DNA of 64,000 nucleotides from SLDF01 sp964537925. Lineage in GTDB: Bacteria; Bacteroidota; Bacteroidia; Chitinophagales; Saprospiraceae. A model generated the notes under the pieces. The model did not search any database and was not told where the DNA came from. It was given only the letters and a program-made list of their open reading frames with translations. The stretch covers positions 1,426,001-1,490,000 of the forward strand of contig CAZICV010000001.1 of NCBI GenBank assembly GCA_964537925.1, given 5' to 3'. Positions 27,690-37,192 of this stretch are shown in pieces. Made by a program: the position numbers and the translations under genes. Every line of letters starts with the position of its first letter. Positions within the stretch are counted from its first letter, which is position 1.

Positions 27690-28169
27690 TTAGCGGATCG
27701 CCTTCAGCAAGCTGTCTACCTGCACTGTGCGGTCTTTGATGGACTGGCGGATGCCCTCGATATCCGATAGTTTGGCGGTAGAAGTGGCTTTGCCAAGCTC
27801 CTCCGTCAGTTCGCCCGTACGGATCTTCTCGATGATCTCTTGTTGTTCCCTTTCCAGGTTCGCTACATAGCTTTCCAGGGTGTTGAGCTTTTGAGAGAGG
27901 CCGGCAAAATTGGCGTCAAAAAAAGCTTTCTGTTCCGCCGAGGCTCCGCTGATGGCTGCCTCCAGGTCCGCAAGGGATTTTTGCAGGCGTTGTACATCAT
28001 CTTTTATGGCGGATTGCTGTGTGTTTAGCTCCTTTGCATGCTCCTTGATGGAAGATACAGTCTCCTTCGCGGGTTCGACTTCGCCCGGATTTCCTCCTCC
28101 GCTGCAGGAGGACAAAGCGGCGCTGCAGAAAAAAGCCAGCAAGACAGGATAGGCATATACTCTTTTCAT
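27690..28169 (-). CDS. Coiled-coil lipoprotein
   Basis: The product has 159 residues. A signal peptide with lipobox (LSSC) leads to a mature protein that is almost entirely alpha-helical heptads (about 45-155), such as VQRLQKSLADLEAAI and LNTLESYVANLEREQQEI. It is probably anchored to a membrane with a rod-like domain in the periplasm, in the manner of small Lpp-like or stalk proteins. No partner is visible; it is a single-gene unit ended by the shared terminator. Confidence 0.82.
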   Translation of the reverse strand: MKRVYAYPVLLAFFCSAALSSCSGGGNPGEVEPAKETVSSIKEHAKELNTQQSAIKDDVQRLQKSLADLEAAISGASAEQKAFFDANFAGLSQKLNTLESYVANLEREQQEIIEKIRTGELTEELGKATSTAKLSDIEGIRQSIKDRTVQVDSLLKAIR

Positions 28170-28520
28170 GGTGATTTGCTTTTAGGCCGGTAAAAGTAAT
28201 ACATTCCTGCCGGGCAGTCAAAACAGCTTGCAGGTCAGCCCGCCGGTATTTTATATGGCAGGTTCGGCGTGTGACAGGGAAGATTGAAGTGAGGTGATAT
28301 ACGGGAATATATATGGCCCGGATTAGCGGAGAACCGGGAGGAGGGGACAAAAAAAGAATGCCGGACTACCCCTAATCCGGCATTACAATCTCAAACTATG
28401 AAAACAAAAACTAAACCCTCTCCAAATGAATGGGTATGGATATAAACGATATGCCCCCGGAAAAGTTCACCGGGGGCATAAAAAATGTTCCCTTTATATC
28501 ATTTGGCAGAATAAAAGCTG
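28170..28520. other. 351-bp gap with two hairpins and a 15-codon frame
   Basis: No ordinary gene is visible. The stretch holds the terminator of the minus-strand T9SS gene (28349-28384) and a second hairpin (28452-28478). On the plus strand between them is a 15-codon open frame (28398-28445) reading MKTKTKPSPNEWVWI. Whether that frame is used cannot be told. Confidence 0.5.
28349..28384 (-). terminator. Rho-independent terminator downstream of the choice-of-anchor B gene
   Basis: A 9-bp perfect stem (28357-28365 with 28376-28384) has a 10-nt loop. On the minus strand it is followed by a C and seven T. It lies about 137 bp beyond the stop at 28521, with a second GC-rich hairpin (28452-28478) in between. 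Confidence 0.7.
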
Positions 28521-30197
28521 TCAATGAACGGCGACCAGCTGGCTTACCGGCCCCTTTGCAGTCTCTATCCCGAATATATACATGCCAGGCGCCAGGCCGT
28601 CGGTTGGCCATTGTACCTGCCCGTTCTCAAGGCGTACACCATTGATACTCTTCAGGATACGGCCATATATATCGGATACCTGGATCACCGGTGTAGCGGT
28701 AAGCGGCAGGACAGCCTGCACATATCCTGTGGTACTCGCCGGGTTGGGGGAAAATAATATCTTGCCGGGCTTGTCCGGGCATCCGGTAATGATGTTGGAG
28801 TAATATGCCTTGCCTCCGGTTTCAGCTATCTTCAGCCGCAGGTAGGCAGGTGTAGAGCCAAGCCGGTATGATGCTGACCAGGTTGCAGCGTCCAACTCCT
28901 GCTCGGCCGCAAAATCCACTCCGTTCTCCGACCCCTCCAGTATGATTGATTCAAGCGCCCGGTCACCCGAGAGATCATAGCTTAATGCCGTCTCGCCGGA
29001 CCCGGTACAATCTGCTGTGAAGGCCTTGATATCTACAGCCAGGGCGCCGAGATCAAGCTCCATCAGGAAGAGCCCGTTCTTCGTATCGGAGCCGGCAATC
29101 AGGCCATTGGAAAAGAAAGGGTATACACCCCAGCAGCCTACGGTTCCGTTGTAGTCTGTGTTCTCCGGGTATGTATCGTAGTAGGCGATACGCACGGGCT
29201 GATAAGGGTCTGACAGGTCGAAAACAACGACTCCATCTTCATAGTAAGAGACGAATAGCGTATCTCCCTTGAAGAAAGGATTATGCGGTGTAATATCCAG
29301 GTGTGCAGGCGCAAGGAGCGGCTCGCGAAAAGGCAGGAAATAGCTGGTCTCGTTCATGAGAAAGGAGTCCCGGTGCAGCACTACCAACGGTTTACCCTGC
29401 GGTAGTTCTTCTGCGTAGACGATATATTCACCGTCGTCCGTGATCCAGCTGCTGTGGTTATATCCCTGTGTAAAGTTGATACAGTTGACGACCTGTGGAG
29501 ATTGGATGTCACGCAGGTCATAGGCACAATAACCTGAGAATCCGTGTGAGCAATAGGCAGTATCGTTGCGCACGTAGACATCATGTACATAAGTACTGCC
29601 CATACCCGAGATACTGCGCAGATCCAGTGTAGCCAGATGTACGGGCGCCGCCGGGTTGGCGAACAAGTCATATACAATCAGGGAATTGCCTACGCCTGCT
29701 ACATAGAGACGTCCTTCAGGCACATCGATATATACATTGTGCGCCCGCGTAAACCAGGTTGTATCCTGGTAGATCCGGGTCACATCGTTGGGCAGATCGC
29801 TGAGATCGTATACACAGAGACCTTCCTTGCCTTCGTCGGCTACGCCATAGGCGTAGGAGCCGAAAGTCTTATAATCCCGCCAGATCGTGTTGTTGATATT
29901 GCCGTTGGCCAGGTTGACGGAGGCGATGCGGGCAACCTCCACCGGCGTTTCGGGCGTAGTCACATCGAAGAAATGACTGTATCGTACGGAGCCGATCATC
30001 ACATAATTGCGGCCACCGGCCTCGTAGCCCCATATATCGTTGTAGCGGATACCGCTGCGTGCCACCAGTGCGGGATCATCCCAACTGGAGAACAAGTGCA
30101 TCTGGTAAGCCTGACCGTATGCGTCGGTTATCGCCAGGAAGGCACACAAGGTGCATACTGTAAGCGTCCGAAGTATTCTCATATCGTTTATTCTCAT
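28521..30197 (-). CDS. Choice-of-anchor B (LVIVD-type) T9SS protein
   Basis: The product has 558 residues, or 553 if the second ATG at 30182 is used. A signal peptide ends near DAYGQ. A beta-propeller of LVIVD-like repeats follows (about 30-370), with blocks such as SVRYSHFFDVTTPETPVEVAR, GLCVYDLSDLPNDVTRI and GVVVFDLSDPYQPVRIAYYD. This matches the choice-of-anchor B family. A CARDB-like linker precedes the T9SS type A sorting domain (FSPNPAST... GMYIFGIETAKG). It is expected at the cell surface; ligand unknown. Confidence 0.9.
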   Translation of the reverse strand: MRINDMRILRTLTVCTLCAFLAITDAYGQAYQMHLFSSWDDPALVARSGIRYNDIWGYEAGGRNYVMIGSVRYSHFFDVTTPETPVEVARIASVNLANGNINNTIWRDYKTFGSYAYGVADEGKEGLCVYDLSDLPNDVTRIYQDTTWFTRAHNVYIDVPEGRLYVAGVGNSLIVYDLFANPAAPVHLATLDLRSISGMGSTYVHDVYVRNDTAYCSHGFSGYCAYDLRDIQSPQVVNCINFTQGYNHSSWITDDGEYIVYAEELPQGKPLVVLHRDSFLMNETSYFLPFREPLLAPAHLDITPHNPFFKGDTLFVSYYEDGVVVFDLSDPYQPVRIAYYDTYPENTDYNGTVGCWGVYPFFSNGLIAGSDTKNGLFLMELDLGALAVDIKAFTADCTGSGETALSYDLSGDRALESIILEGSENGVDFAAEQELDAATWSASYRLGSTPAYLRLKIAETGGKAYYSNIITGCPDKPGKILFSPNPASTTGYVQAVLPLTATPVIQVSDIYGRILKSINGVRLENGQVQWPTDGLAPGMYIFGIETAKGPVSQLVAVH

Positions 30198-30370
30198 TCT
30201 TTAGGACAACTATCTTAACTTCAACCGGTTCACTTACCTGAGATCGACCGAGATTGAACCGTCATGTACTCTACGGATTCATTATGATTGGTTTGTGCGA
30301 TTCCCCGGATGTCTGCAAACCATTCTATAAAGATACGGATTTTGTTCCCATGTAACTCTGAGCCTGAAAG

Positions 30371-31366
30371 ATGATTCATAACAGCGACCTGGCAGCCTCC
30401 GGCAAATACGGCATGCTGCCGCTCCGCCGCGAGTGGGGCATTTACGACGAGGGCATCCGTGGCCCTCTTATACTGGTCATAGGCGGTATGCACGGCAATG
30501 AGATTGCCGGGGTCAAAGCTATTGACTATGTATTGAAAATGCTGGAAGTGGAGCATATCACCAGGCCTGATTTCCGGTTTCATGGCAGGCTGGTCGGGCT
30601 GGCCGGCAACCTCGAGGCATTGCGCAGAGGCATCCGGTTCATAGACCAGGATCTCAACCGTATTTGGGACCCGGAACGGATCGAACGCCTGCGAGGCAAG
30701 GAGACATCTTTGGCGTTTGCGGAGGAGCACGAGCTGCAGTCGCTCCACAGGGCAATCGAACGGGAGGTGCTGAACTATCAGCCTGAGCAGCTGGTCATAC
30801 TGGATCTTCATACTACTTCAGCGGACGGAGGTTGTTTCATCATTCCGGCCGATAATGAGCGCAGCCTGCGTCATGCGGTCGATCTGCAGGTGCCGGTCGT
30901 ATGCGGCCTGCTGGGCAATCTGCGCCATACCTGCCTTGGGTACCTGGACAGCAATCCCTGGGGTATACCAGCTGTTGCGCTCAGTTTTGAGTCGGGCAGG
31001 CATGAAGACCCCGCATCTATATACCGGGCGATTGCCGGTATCATCAACAGTATGCGCAGCCTGGGATGTATTCATGAATCCGATGTAGAGAGCCGCCACA
31101 ACGAGCTGTTACAGGCCCAGTCTGCAGGCCATCCCAGGGTCAGCCACCTGGTCTACAGGCATCCTATAGCCCCCGGGGATCAATTCCGGATGGAGCCGGG
31201 CTGGCACAACTTCCAACGAGTCAAAAAGGGAGCCCTGCTGGCGTACAGCAACGGGGAGCCGCTATATGCGCCCGACGACCTGTTTATCCTGATGCCGCTC
31301 TACCAGCGCAAGGGCAGCGACGGCTATTTCCTGGTACGTGCCGATGAGGCACAAGGGTATTTTTAA
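30371..31366 (+). CDS. Succinylglutamate desuccinylase/aspartoacylase-family protein
   Basis: The product has 331 residues. The family comprises zinc-dependent M14-like deacylases. Visible zinc ligands are H41 and E44 in GGMHGNE and the His in ILDLHTTSADGG (around 146). N- and R-containing motifs (NLEALRRG, DLNRIW) match the substrate pocket of aspartoacylase-type enzymes. A C-terminal barrel (about 240-331) carries the region contributing the catalytic Glu. The exact acyl-amino acid substrate is not clear, and no arginine-succinyl pathway genes are nearby. Confidence 0.88.
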   Translation: MIHNSDLAASGKYGMLPLRREWGIYDEGIRGPLILVIGGMHGNEIAGVKAIDYVLKMLEVEHITRPDFRFHGRLVGLAGNLEALRRGIRFIDQDLNRIWDPERIERLRGKETSLAFAEEHELQSLHRAIEREVLNYQPEQLVILDLHTTSADGGCFIIPADNERSLRHAVDLQVPVVCGLLGNLRHTCLGYLDSNPWGIPAVALSFESGRHEDPASIYRAIAGIINSMRSLGCIHESDVESRHNELLQAQSAGHPRVSHLVYRHPIAPGDQFRMEPGWHNFQRVKKGALLAYSNGEPLYAPDDLFILMPLYQRKGSDGYFLVRADEAQGYF

Positions 31367-31452
31367 GCAGGCTGCCATATCATAGAGCCTGGCAAGCACA
31401 GCCTGTTGGTACGGGAATGAGTTCTTTTCAGGACGATGAGCCGGGGAAACCC

Positions 31453-31460
31453 TAACTTTG
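31453..31460 (+). promoter_or_regulatory. -7 box before the acidic hypothetical gene
   Basis: TAACTTTG matches the Bacteroidota consensus TAnnTTTG. It lies 28 bp upstream of the ATG at 31489. Confidence 0.55.
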
Positions 31461-31488
31461 TATAAAACAAGTACAACCCGTTAAAGAA

Positions 31489-31974
31489 ATGTCCACCTCA
31501 CGTGTCATTCCCGAAGCCGCCATCGAACTGGTTTACGCAGAAGTAAGTATATCCGAGCAGGAGCAGGAGAAGAGGTTGCGCGCTTTCGTACAGGCACAAC
31601 CGCACCTGACCGCCTGGCTGCTGGGCGATTCTTTCGAATTGCTGACGGAAGAGGAGCGCGATTACCTGTTTTTCCTGGGCATGATCCTGTTCGAATGTTG
31701 TAAGCGCTACTTCGATCCCCTGCCGGAGGTAGACGGCGACCATGTCAGAGAAGCCGAAGAGCACAACTGGCTGCTGCTGGAAGGAGCGGGTGAGGGTGGC
31801 TTCAGCAAGCGGATCACAGTACTGTTTGCAGACAGCACACAGGAGGACCTGCTGGCTTTCGTCGAGGATGCACTGGCAGAGGACGATGAAGAGAACGAAC
31901 CCATCGTCACCAAAGTAGGCCGGGAGCCTATGTTTGTAGCGCTCAAGTCCGTAGTGGACGTACTCCTGCCTTGA
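31489..31974 (+). CDS. Conserved-looking acidic hypothetical protein
   Basis: The product has 161 residues. It is strongly acidic, has no signal peptide or membrane segment, and is probably cytoplasmic and mostly helical in its first half. No family is recognised. The acidic stretch EDALAEDDEENEP near residue 130 precedes a hydrophobic C-terminal strand. A perfect -7 box just upstream supports real expression. It is convergent with ftcD. Confidence 0.75.
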   Translation: MSTSRVIPEAAIELVYAEVSISEQEQEKRLRAFVQAQPHLTAWLLGDSFELLTEEERDYLFFLGMILFECCKRYFDPLPEVDGDHVREAEEHNWLLLEGAGEGGFSKRITVLFADSTQEDLLAFVEDALAEDDEENEPIVTKVGREPMFVALKSVVDVLLP

Positions 31975-32002
31975 TCAGGAACAAACTTTCTTCAGGAGAT
32001 AT

Positions 32003-33691
32003 TTACATTTTCTCCGCCACCTGCTGCAGGATAGCGGTCTCCCGTGTATCGGCGCGGGCGACAAGATCGGCGGCCTCTGCCAGCAGTGCGGCTATAGCTT
32101 CTTTGTCATTGTAAGAGCCGGCATTGATCTGCACATTCAGGTAAGCGCCACGGACGGCAGCTCTTGCACAGAGAGCGCCCACACCCGCATCTGTCACGGA
32201 GTTGGGGTTGCCGGTTGCCACCATTTCTTCAGCCAGGTCGAAAACGAGGAAGGATTGCCGCATCACTTCGAATGGGACCTGTATGGCCTTCAGCGTGGCT
32301 TCCTGTATCGCCGTCCTGCGTTCCAGGGCTTCGGCGTCGGTTGACTTGGGAAGCTGGAAAGCGCCCATGATCTGGTTGAACGCGCGCGTATCCTCGTCCA
32401 CCAGCCGAAGCAGTGCATCTTTCACCGCTTGTCCCCTGGCTGCAGCCTTTGAAAATATTTCCCAGCGGTCTTCCCATCCGCGCTTGTGTGCCGAGAGATT
32501 GGCTACCATCGTAGCGAGTGCAGCGCCCAATGTACCGACATAAGCTGAAATAGAGCCTCCACCCGGCGCCGGGCTTTCGGAGGCTGTCTCGTCGGCAAAG
32601 GCGCGGAGATCCATATCGATCAGCGGTGAGCTGCCGGCATCTTTCAGCTGGTATTCTATGATCTTTCGTGCGGGGTCGAACGGCGTGAGCTCGTCGAGGC
32701 CGAGGGACCGCACCGCGATCTTGATCAGTTCTTCTTCCGAGACACCGCTTGAGCGGTGCTGCTTGTGCAGAAAATAAGCGCCTGCGTCCAGCATGACGCG
32801 AAGCGGGACCATACCTACCAGTTCGGAGCCTGTGACCCGCATCCCGCGGCTGTCCGCACTGCGGCAGCAGGCCTCGAAAGCTTCATGCAGGGAGGTGATG
32901 TTGATATTGGTGAGGTTCATGGATACCTGGGCGATCCCGTACTCTTCTATGAACCAACCGATGCCTTTCACTGCTTTGCAGGCGCCCGGTTGCCGCAGCG
33001 GTTCGCCGTCCGCTCCTTTGCGTACAGGCCCTGTGATCGGGTCGCCGTCACGGAGTACCCGGCCCTGTTCGCGTACGTCGAATGCTACGGAATTGGCCCG
33101 CCGCACGGAGCTGGTATTCAGGTTGACATTGTAAGCTACCAGGAAATCCCGTGCACCAATGACGGTAGCGCCGCTCCTGGCGTTGAACCTGGCGGGGCCG
33201 AAGTCGGGTTTCCATTCCGGGCGGGCAAGCTTCTCGGCCAACCCTTCATATTCTCCGGCGCGGATCGTTGCCAGATTCTTGCGCTCCGGGCTGCTGGCCG
33301 CTTCTTCGTACAGGTATACAGGGATGGGCAGTTCCCGGCCGACACGCTCGGCCAGTTTCCGGGCATAGCCCACGACTTCTTCCATAGTGATATTGGCTAT
33401 CGGGATCAGCGGGCATACGTCGGTCGCGCCCATCCGGGGGTGTTCGCCGTGGTGCTTGCTCATGTCGAGCAGCTCAGCCGCTGTCCTTATTCCTTCAAAA
33501 GCAGCTTCGATCACGGCTTCCGGCTCGCCTACGAAAGTGACTACCGTGCGATTGGTAGCTTTGCCCGGGTCCACGTCTAGTAGGCGCACACCCTCGACCC
33601 TGGAGATGGCGTCTGTGATCTGGCGGATGACTTCAGGGTCCCTTCCTTCGGAAAAATTGGGTACACATTCTATAAGCTGACGGTTGACCAT
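32003..33691 (-). CDS. ftcD: Bifunctional glutamate formimidoyltransferase/formimidotetrahydrofolate cyclodeaminase
   Basis: The product has 562 residues. The first two thirds (about 1-330) are formimidoyltransferase, with IECVPNFSEGRD, the HHGEHPRMGATDVCP motif and a VSMNLTNI block. The last third (about 345-562) is the all-helical cyclodeaminase, with SPAPGGGSISAYVG and LSAHKRGWEDRW blocks. The enzyme moves the formimino group of formiminoglutamate to tetrahydrofolate and then releases ammonia, the last step of one histidine degradation route. Fusion of both domains is known in this family. No hut gene is adjacent. A -7 box sits 20 bp upstream of the ATG. Confidence 0.95.
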   Translation of the reverse strand: MVNRQLIECVPNFSEGRDPEVIRQITDAISRVEGVRLLDVDPGKATNRTVVTFVGEPEAVIEAAFEGIRTAAELLDMSKHHGEHPRMGATDVCPLIPIANITMEEVVGYARKLAERVGRELPIPVYLYEEAASSPERKNLATIRAGEYEGLAEKLARPEWKPDFGPARFNARSGATVIGARDFLVAYNVNLNTSSVRRANSVAFDVREQGRVLRDGDPITGPVRKGADGEPLRQPGACKAVKGIGWFIEEYGIAQVSMNLTNINITSLHEAFEACCRSADSRGMRVTGSELVGMVPLRVMLDAGAYFLHKQHRSSGVSEEELIKIAVRSLGLDELTPFDPARKIIEYQLKDAGSSPLIDMDLRAFADETASESPAPGGGSISAYVGTLGAALATMVANLSAHKRGWEDRWEIFSKAAARGQAVKDALLRLVDEDTRAFNQIMGAFQLPKSTDAEALERRTAIQEATLKAIQVPFEVMRQSFLVFDLAEEMVATGNPNSVTDAGVGALCARAAVRGAYLNVQINAGSYNDKEAIAALLAEAADLVARADTRETAILQQVAEKM

Positions 33692-33711
33692 GATCCTGTG
33701 TTTTAGCGATG

Positions 33712-33719
33712 CAAAGATA
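33712..33719 (-). promoter_or_regulatory. -7 box of ftcD
   Basis: On the minus strand TATCTTTG matches TAnnTTTG and lies 20 bp upstream of the ftcD start codon. The -33 element is not evident. Confidence 0.5.
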
Positions 33720-33887
33720 GCCTTTTCACCCCGGCTTATCCTAGTTGCTCCTACCGGAGAGGTGGATTAAACCGGAGGTTTCACGGGTGGATCAAAGGCT
33801 GCTTAGCTTCCGGTTTTTCGCTAAAAAAGCTTACTTTTAACAGAATGGCGGCCTTCATGCCAATCAAACGGGCCGCAGGATCGTTGT

Positions 33888-35339
33888 ATGGATCGTATGG
33901 TACGTTTTTTTATGATCGGTTTGCTTCCGGTATTCTGGCTGGCGCTGTATCCCGCGGCCGCACGGGCACAGATCGTGACGGTATCCGAAGAGGTGAATAT
34001 GCTCAGAGATGCCAACTACGATCTGCTGGGGCGTTTCGGAGAACACCTCCTGCTCAGCCTGGATAAGGGCGATGAGGTAGAGATCCAGGCTTTTGACAAC
34101 AATCTTTTCACCAGTTGGGTGCGGACAGTATCGCTGGAAGTCCGCAAGCCCACCATACACCACGTCTACCCGGGTAAAGATCATTTCTATATTTTCTACA
34201 GCCACGTACGCAGGGATTCCACCTTCTTTATGGTGCGCGAGTTTGACGGCAGGGCGCAGCTGGTAGACAGTCTGCTGATCAGGGCCTATCCCAAGGGCGG
34301 TTTTTATCCCCGCCTCAAGTTTACAGCAAGTGAGAACAAGCAATTCCTGGCAGTCCATTTTCTCAACCAGGACCAGCAGTTTGAAGTTTTCTTTCTCTCC
34401 CTGGAAAAGCTGGGCCTGATGGCCGATCATGTGTACGATGTGAGATTGTTCGACTTTCAGAGCAACTTCAAGGAGATCCTCTTGTCCAACAAACCGGAGC
34501 TTTTCATTGTACTGGACAACATCAGCACCATCGGCAAGCGCGATCAGCAACTGGTGACCGTCATCAAGACCAGTCCCGGTATCCAGCAGCCGATGTTGCA
34601 GGAAGTACGACCGCAGATCAATCTCCTGCTCAACAGCAAGTATGCGATAGACAACCGCAACCAAGTGCTGATAGGAGGAGGACTGTACGGCGACAAGTCG
34701 AAGCCGGAGCCTGCCGGATGTTTTCGCTTTACGGTGCCGCTTCATTTTTCAGGGTCGCCCAATGTAGCTTTTGTCTCCTTCGATGCGGAATCCCTTTCGG
34801 ACAGGAGCGGCCGGAAGAACCAGACCGGTACGATCGGCAATCTCTATATGCAGGACATGCTCGTACGCCGCGACGGAGGCATCGTACTGGTGTCGGAGGT
34901 CAGGAAGGAGTTTGAGCGGAGTCTCTACCAGGGACGCAGGGATTTTTACAGCATGCGTTTTGCCGTGGACTACTATTATGAAGACCTGGTGGTGGTAGCC
35001 ATCGACCCGGATGGTACCCCTCACTGGCAGAAGTTGCTGCAGAAGAAGCAATATTCTTTTGATGACGACGCACTTTACTCCTCCTATTTCCTTTTTCGCA
35101 ACCCGTCGTCCGTCCGGCTGCTTTATAATGACGAGATCAAAAATGAAAACACCGTATCGGAGTATATACTTACCGGCGGCGGTCTGCACGAACGCCGGAG
35201 CCTGCTCAATACCAACCGGCAGGATCTCCGCCTGCAGGTAAGCAACTCTCTCCAGATCAGCGAAAACGAACTCATCATACCCTCTGTCAGGCGCAATCGG
35301 CTCAAGCTCGTGAAGATTTCATACGACAGGGGTATTTGA
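33888..35339 (+). CDS. Exported protein of unknown function
   Basis: The product has 483 residues. A signal peptide (cleavage after ARAQ, about residue 28) precedes a long beta-rich region with alternating aromatic and charged residues, perhaps a propeller. I recognise no family. No T9SS tail, lipobox or transmembrane segment is present, so it is probably periplasmic or released by another route. The stop lies 71 bp before the ATG of the beta-helix T9SS gene, which suggests co-transcription. Confidence 0.8.
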   Translation: MDRMVRFFMIGLLPVFWLALYPAAARAQIVTVSEEVNMLRDANYDLLGRFGEHLLLSLDKGDEVEIQAFDNNLFTSWVRTVSLEVRKPTIHHVYPGKDHFYIFYSHVRRDSTFFMVREFDGRAQLVDSLLIRAYPKGGFYPRLKFTASENKQFLAVHFLNQDQQFEVFFLSLEKLGLMADHVYDVRLFDFQSNFKEILLSNKPELFIVLDNISTIGKRDQQLVTVIKTSPGIQQPMLQEVRPQINLLLNSKYAIDNRNQVLIGGGLYGDKSKPEPAGCFRFTVPLHFSGSPNVAFVSFDAESLSDRSGRKNQTGTIGNLYMQDMLVRRDGGIVLVSEVRKEFERSLYQGRRDFYSMRFAVDYYYEDLVVVAIDPDGTPHWQKLLQKKQYSFDDDALYSSYFLFRNPSSVRLLYNDEIKNENTVSEYILTGGGLHERRSLLNTNRQDLRLQVSNSLQISENELIIPSVRRNRLKLVKISYDRGI

Positions 35340-35410
35340 AATATAAGCAGAGTCTACCAACCCGCAGCCGGGAGTACATAGTTTATAGGCTGTATAAATC
35401 ATACAATGCT

Positions 35411-36937
35411 ATGGGCAATATCATTACACCGCTCCTTCGATTGTCAGTTGTTTTTGCCATACTCTCTATGATGGCTCCATCGGCATATGCCCTTGTACTG
35501 GAAGTGGGGCCGGGCCGTCCTTATGCCCAGCCGAATGAAGCTGCTGCGGTAGCTTTTCCAGGCGATACGATACTGATATACCCGTCGACATACAGGGGCA
35601 CATTTTTCATCACGGACCTGCACGGAACACCTGATGAGTGGATTACATTCATTGGCCTGGATCGTGATGCGGTCATTTTCGAAGGTGGTACCGAGGGGCT
35701 TCATTTCTCCGATGTCTCTTACATCCGGATCGAAAAGCTTACGTTCACCGGGCAGACGGGCAACGGTATGAACATCGACGATGCCGGTACTTTTGAGACT
35801 CCATCGCATCATGTGATCATCCGCGACTGTGCGTTCCGGGATATGGGCGCCACAGGCAACAATGACTTTCTCAAGCTGTCCGGCCTGGATTCTTTTGAGG
35901 TGAGCCACTGCTACTTCGAAAACGGGGCTGCCGGTGGCAGCGGTATCGATATGGTCGGATGCCACGACGGGTACCTCCATCACAATACATTCAGGAGCCT
36001 TGGGTCCAACTGTATACAAGCCAAAGGCGGTACCCAGTACCTCCGCATCTGGCACAACTGGTTCGAAGATGGCGGCCAGCGTTCGGTAAACCTGGGCGGT
36101 TCTACGGGATTACCCTTTTTTCGTCCGCAGGATGCTCCTTTTGAGGCGGCTGATATCCAGGTCTATGGCAATGTATTTATACGGTCCTGGGCGCCGGTCG
36201 CCTATGTCGGCTGTGTTCGTGTGGATGTATCCTCCAATACGATCTACCATCCGCAGAACTGGATCATCCGCATCCTGCAGGAAAGCGTGGACCCGGATCG
36301 CTTCCTGCCCTGCGGCGACAACAGCTTTCGCAACAATATCATCTACTATACCAACAGCCTTTCGCGCCATGTCAACGTGGGGAGCAATACGGATCCGGAA
36401 TCTTTTCTCTTTACACACAATCTCTGGTACAACGAATCCAACCCGGGATCTTCGACTCCTGTGTTGCCGGTAGGGGAATCCGCCGGTATTTCGGGTGAGG
36501 ATCCGCTCTTTGCGGATGGGGGCGCCGAAGATTTTCACCTGACGGCAGGCAGCCCGGCCATAGGAAGCGGCATATCGCTGCCGGGATTTGAGTACGATCC
36601 CGAGGATCAGCCTTATGGCGACCCGCCGCCGCGCGGCGCTTACGCCTACCAGACCGGAACGGCGGTACGCTCCCTCCTGTTCGCTGCGAAGGAACTGCGG
36701 ATTACGCCCAATCCCGCTCAGGGGGTGTTCGGAATCGATGTGACAGATACGGGCCTGCCAGGCAGAACGTATACGGTGCGTATTTACAATCCGGATGGCC
36801 GATTGCTGAGAAGCATTGTGTATATGCCCGGGCAGCTTATAGATGCCGGTGAATACCCGGCAGGTACTTATGCAGTACAGCTTTGGCTGGACGGTGAGCT
36901 GGCAGGACTGTCTATGCTCGTGATGGTTGACCGCTGA
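35411..36937 (+). CDS. Right-handed beta-helix T9SS protein
   Basis: The product has 508 residues from the ATG at 35411; a TTG at 35336 would add 25 residues before the signal peptide. The signal peptide ends near SAYA. A right-handed parallel beta-helix follows (about 25-370), with typical turns such as HHVIIRDCAFRDMG, FEVSHCYFENG and GYLHHNTFRSLG. A T9SS type A sorting domain closes it (ITPNPAQG...GTYAVQLWLDG). Beta-helix proteins of this kind often bind or cut polysaccharides, but no lyase active site is obvious. The stop is only about 24 bp from the left edge of the GIY-YIG array. Confidence 0.88.
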   Translation: MGNIITPLLRLSVVFAILSMMAPSAYALVLEVGPGRPYAQPNEAAAVAFPGDTILIYPSTYRGTFFITDLHGTPDEWITFIGLDRDAVIFEGGTEGLHFSDVSYIRIEKLTFTGQTGNGMNIDDAGTFETPSHHVIIRDCAFRDMGATGNNDFLKLSGLDSFEVSHCYFENGAAGGSGIDMVGCHDGYLHHNTFRSLGSNCIQAKGGTQYLRIWHNWFEDGGQRSVNLGGSTGLPFFRPQDAPFEAADIQVYGNVFIRSWAPVAYVGCVRVDVSSNTIYHPQNWIIRILQESVDPDRFLPCGDNSFRNNIIYYTNSLSRHVNVGSNTDPESFLFTHNLWYNESNPGSSTPVLPVGESAGISGEDPLFADGGAEDFHLTAGSPAIGSGISLPGFEYDPEDQPYGDPPPRGAYAYQTGTAVRSLLFAAKELRITPNPAQGVFGIDVTDTGLPGRTYTVRIYNPDGRLLRSIVYMPGQLIDAGEYPAGTYAVQLWLDGELAGLSMLVMVDR

Positions 36938-37176
36938 TCATCTCTGCCAGTTTTACAAGCTTTTCTTTTGATCCACTGCTCGAGTTCCCTGGCCATGTCG
37001 ACTGATTTGCACGGAAGCTCGATCATGAGCTGCCAGTCGTCAGCGCCTGTGGTGAACTTGCCTGAGTAGTATGCTTCATTGTGTCGTTTGATGCGCTCGT
37101 TGATGGGCAGCGTAGTCATACCGATATAGAATCGGTTACGGGCAGCGGAGAATAGGATGTAAACGCAACTGCTCAT
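36912..37176 (-). pseudogene. GIY-YIG nuclease copy A, truncated mosaic with probable frameshift
   Basis: Residues 1-72 appear identical to copies B and C (MSSCVYILFSAARNRFYIG... to EQWIKRK). At an A-rich tract (36961-36966) the DNA departs from the other copies. The current frame runs on to 36868 as unrelated sequence antisense to the beta-helix gene. If two A residues had been lost in the tract, the tail would read KLVKLAEMISGQPSRA and stop at 36912. That aligns with KSRKYLEMLIENQSEQA of copies B and C at the K, K, E and M positions. I therefore call it a broken or mosaic copy. The frameshift reading is inference from a short alignment. Confidence 0.6.
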
Positions 37177-37192
37177 GAAGAAGTGGTGAATA

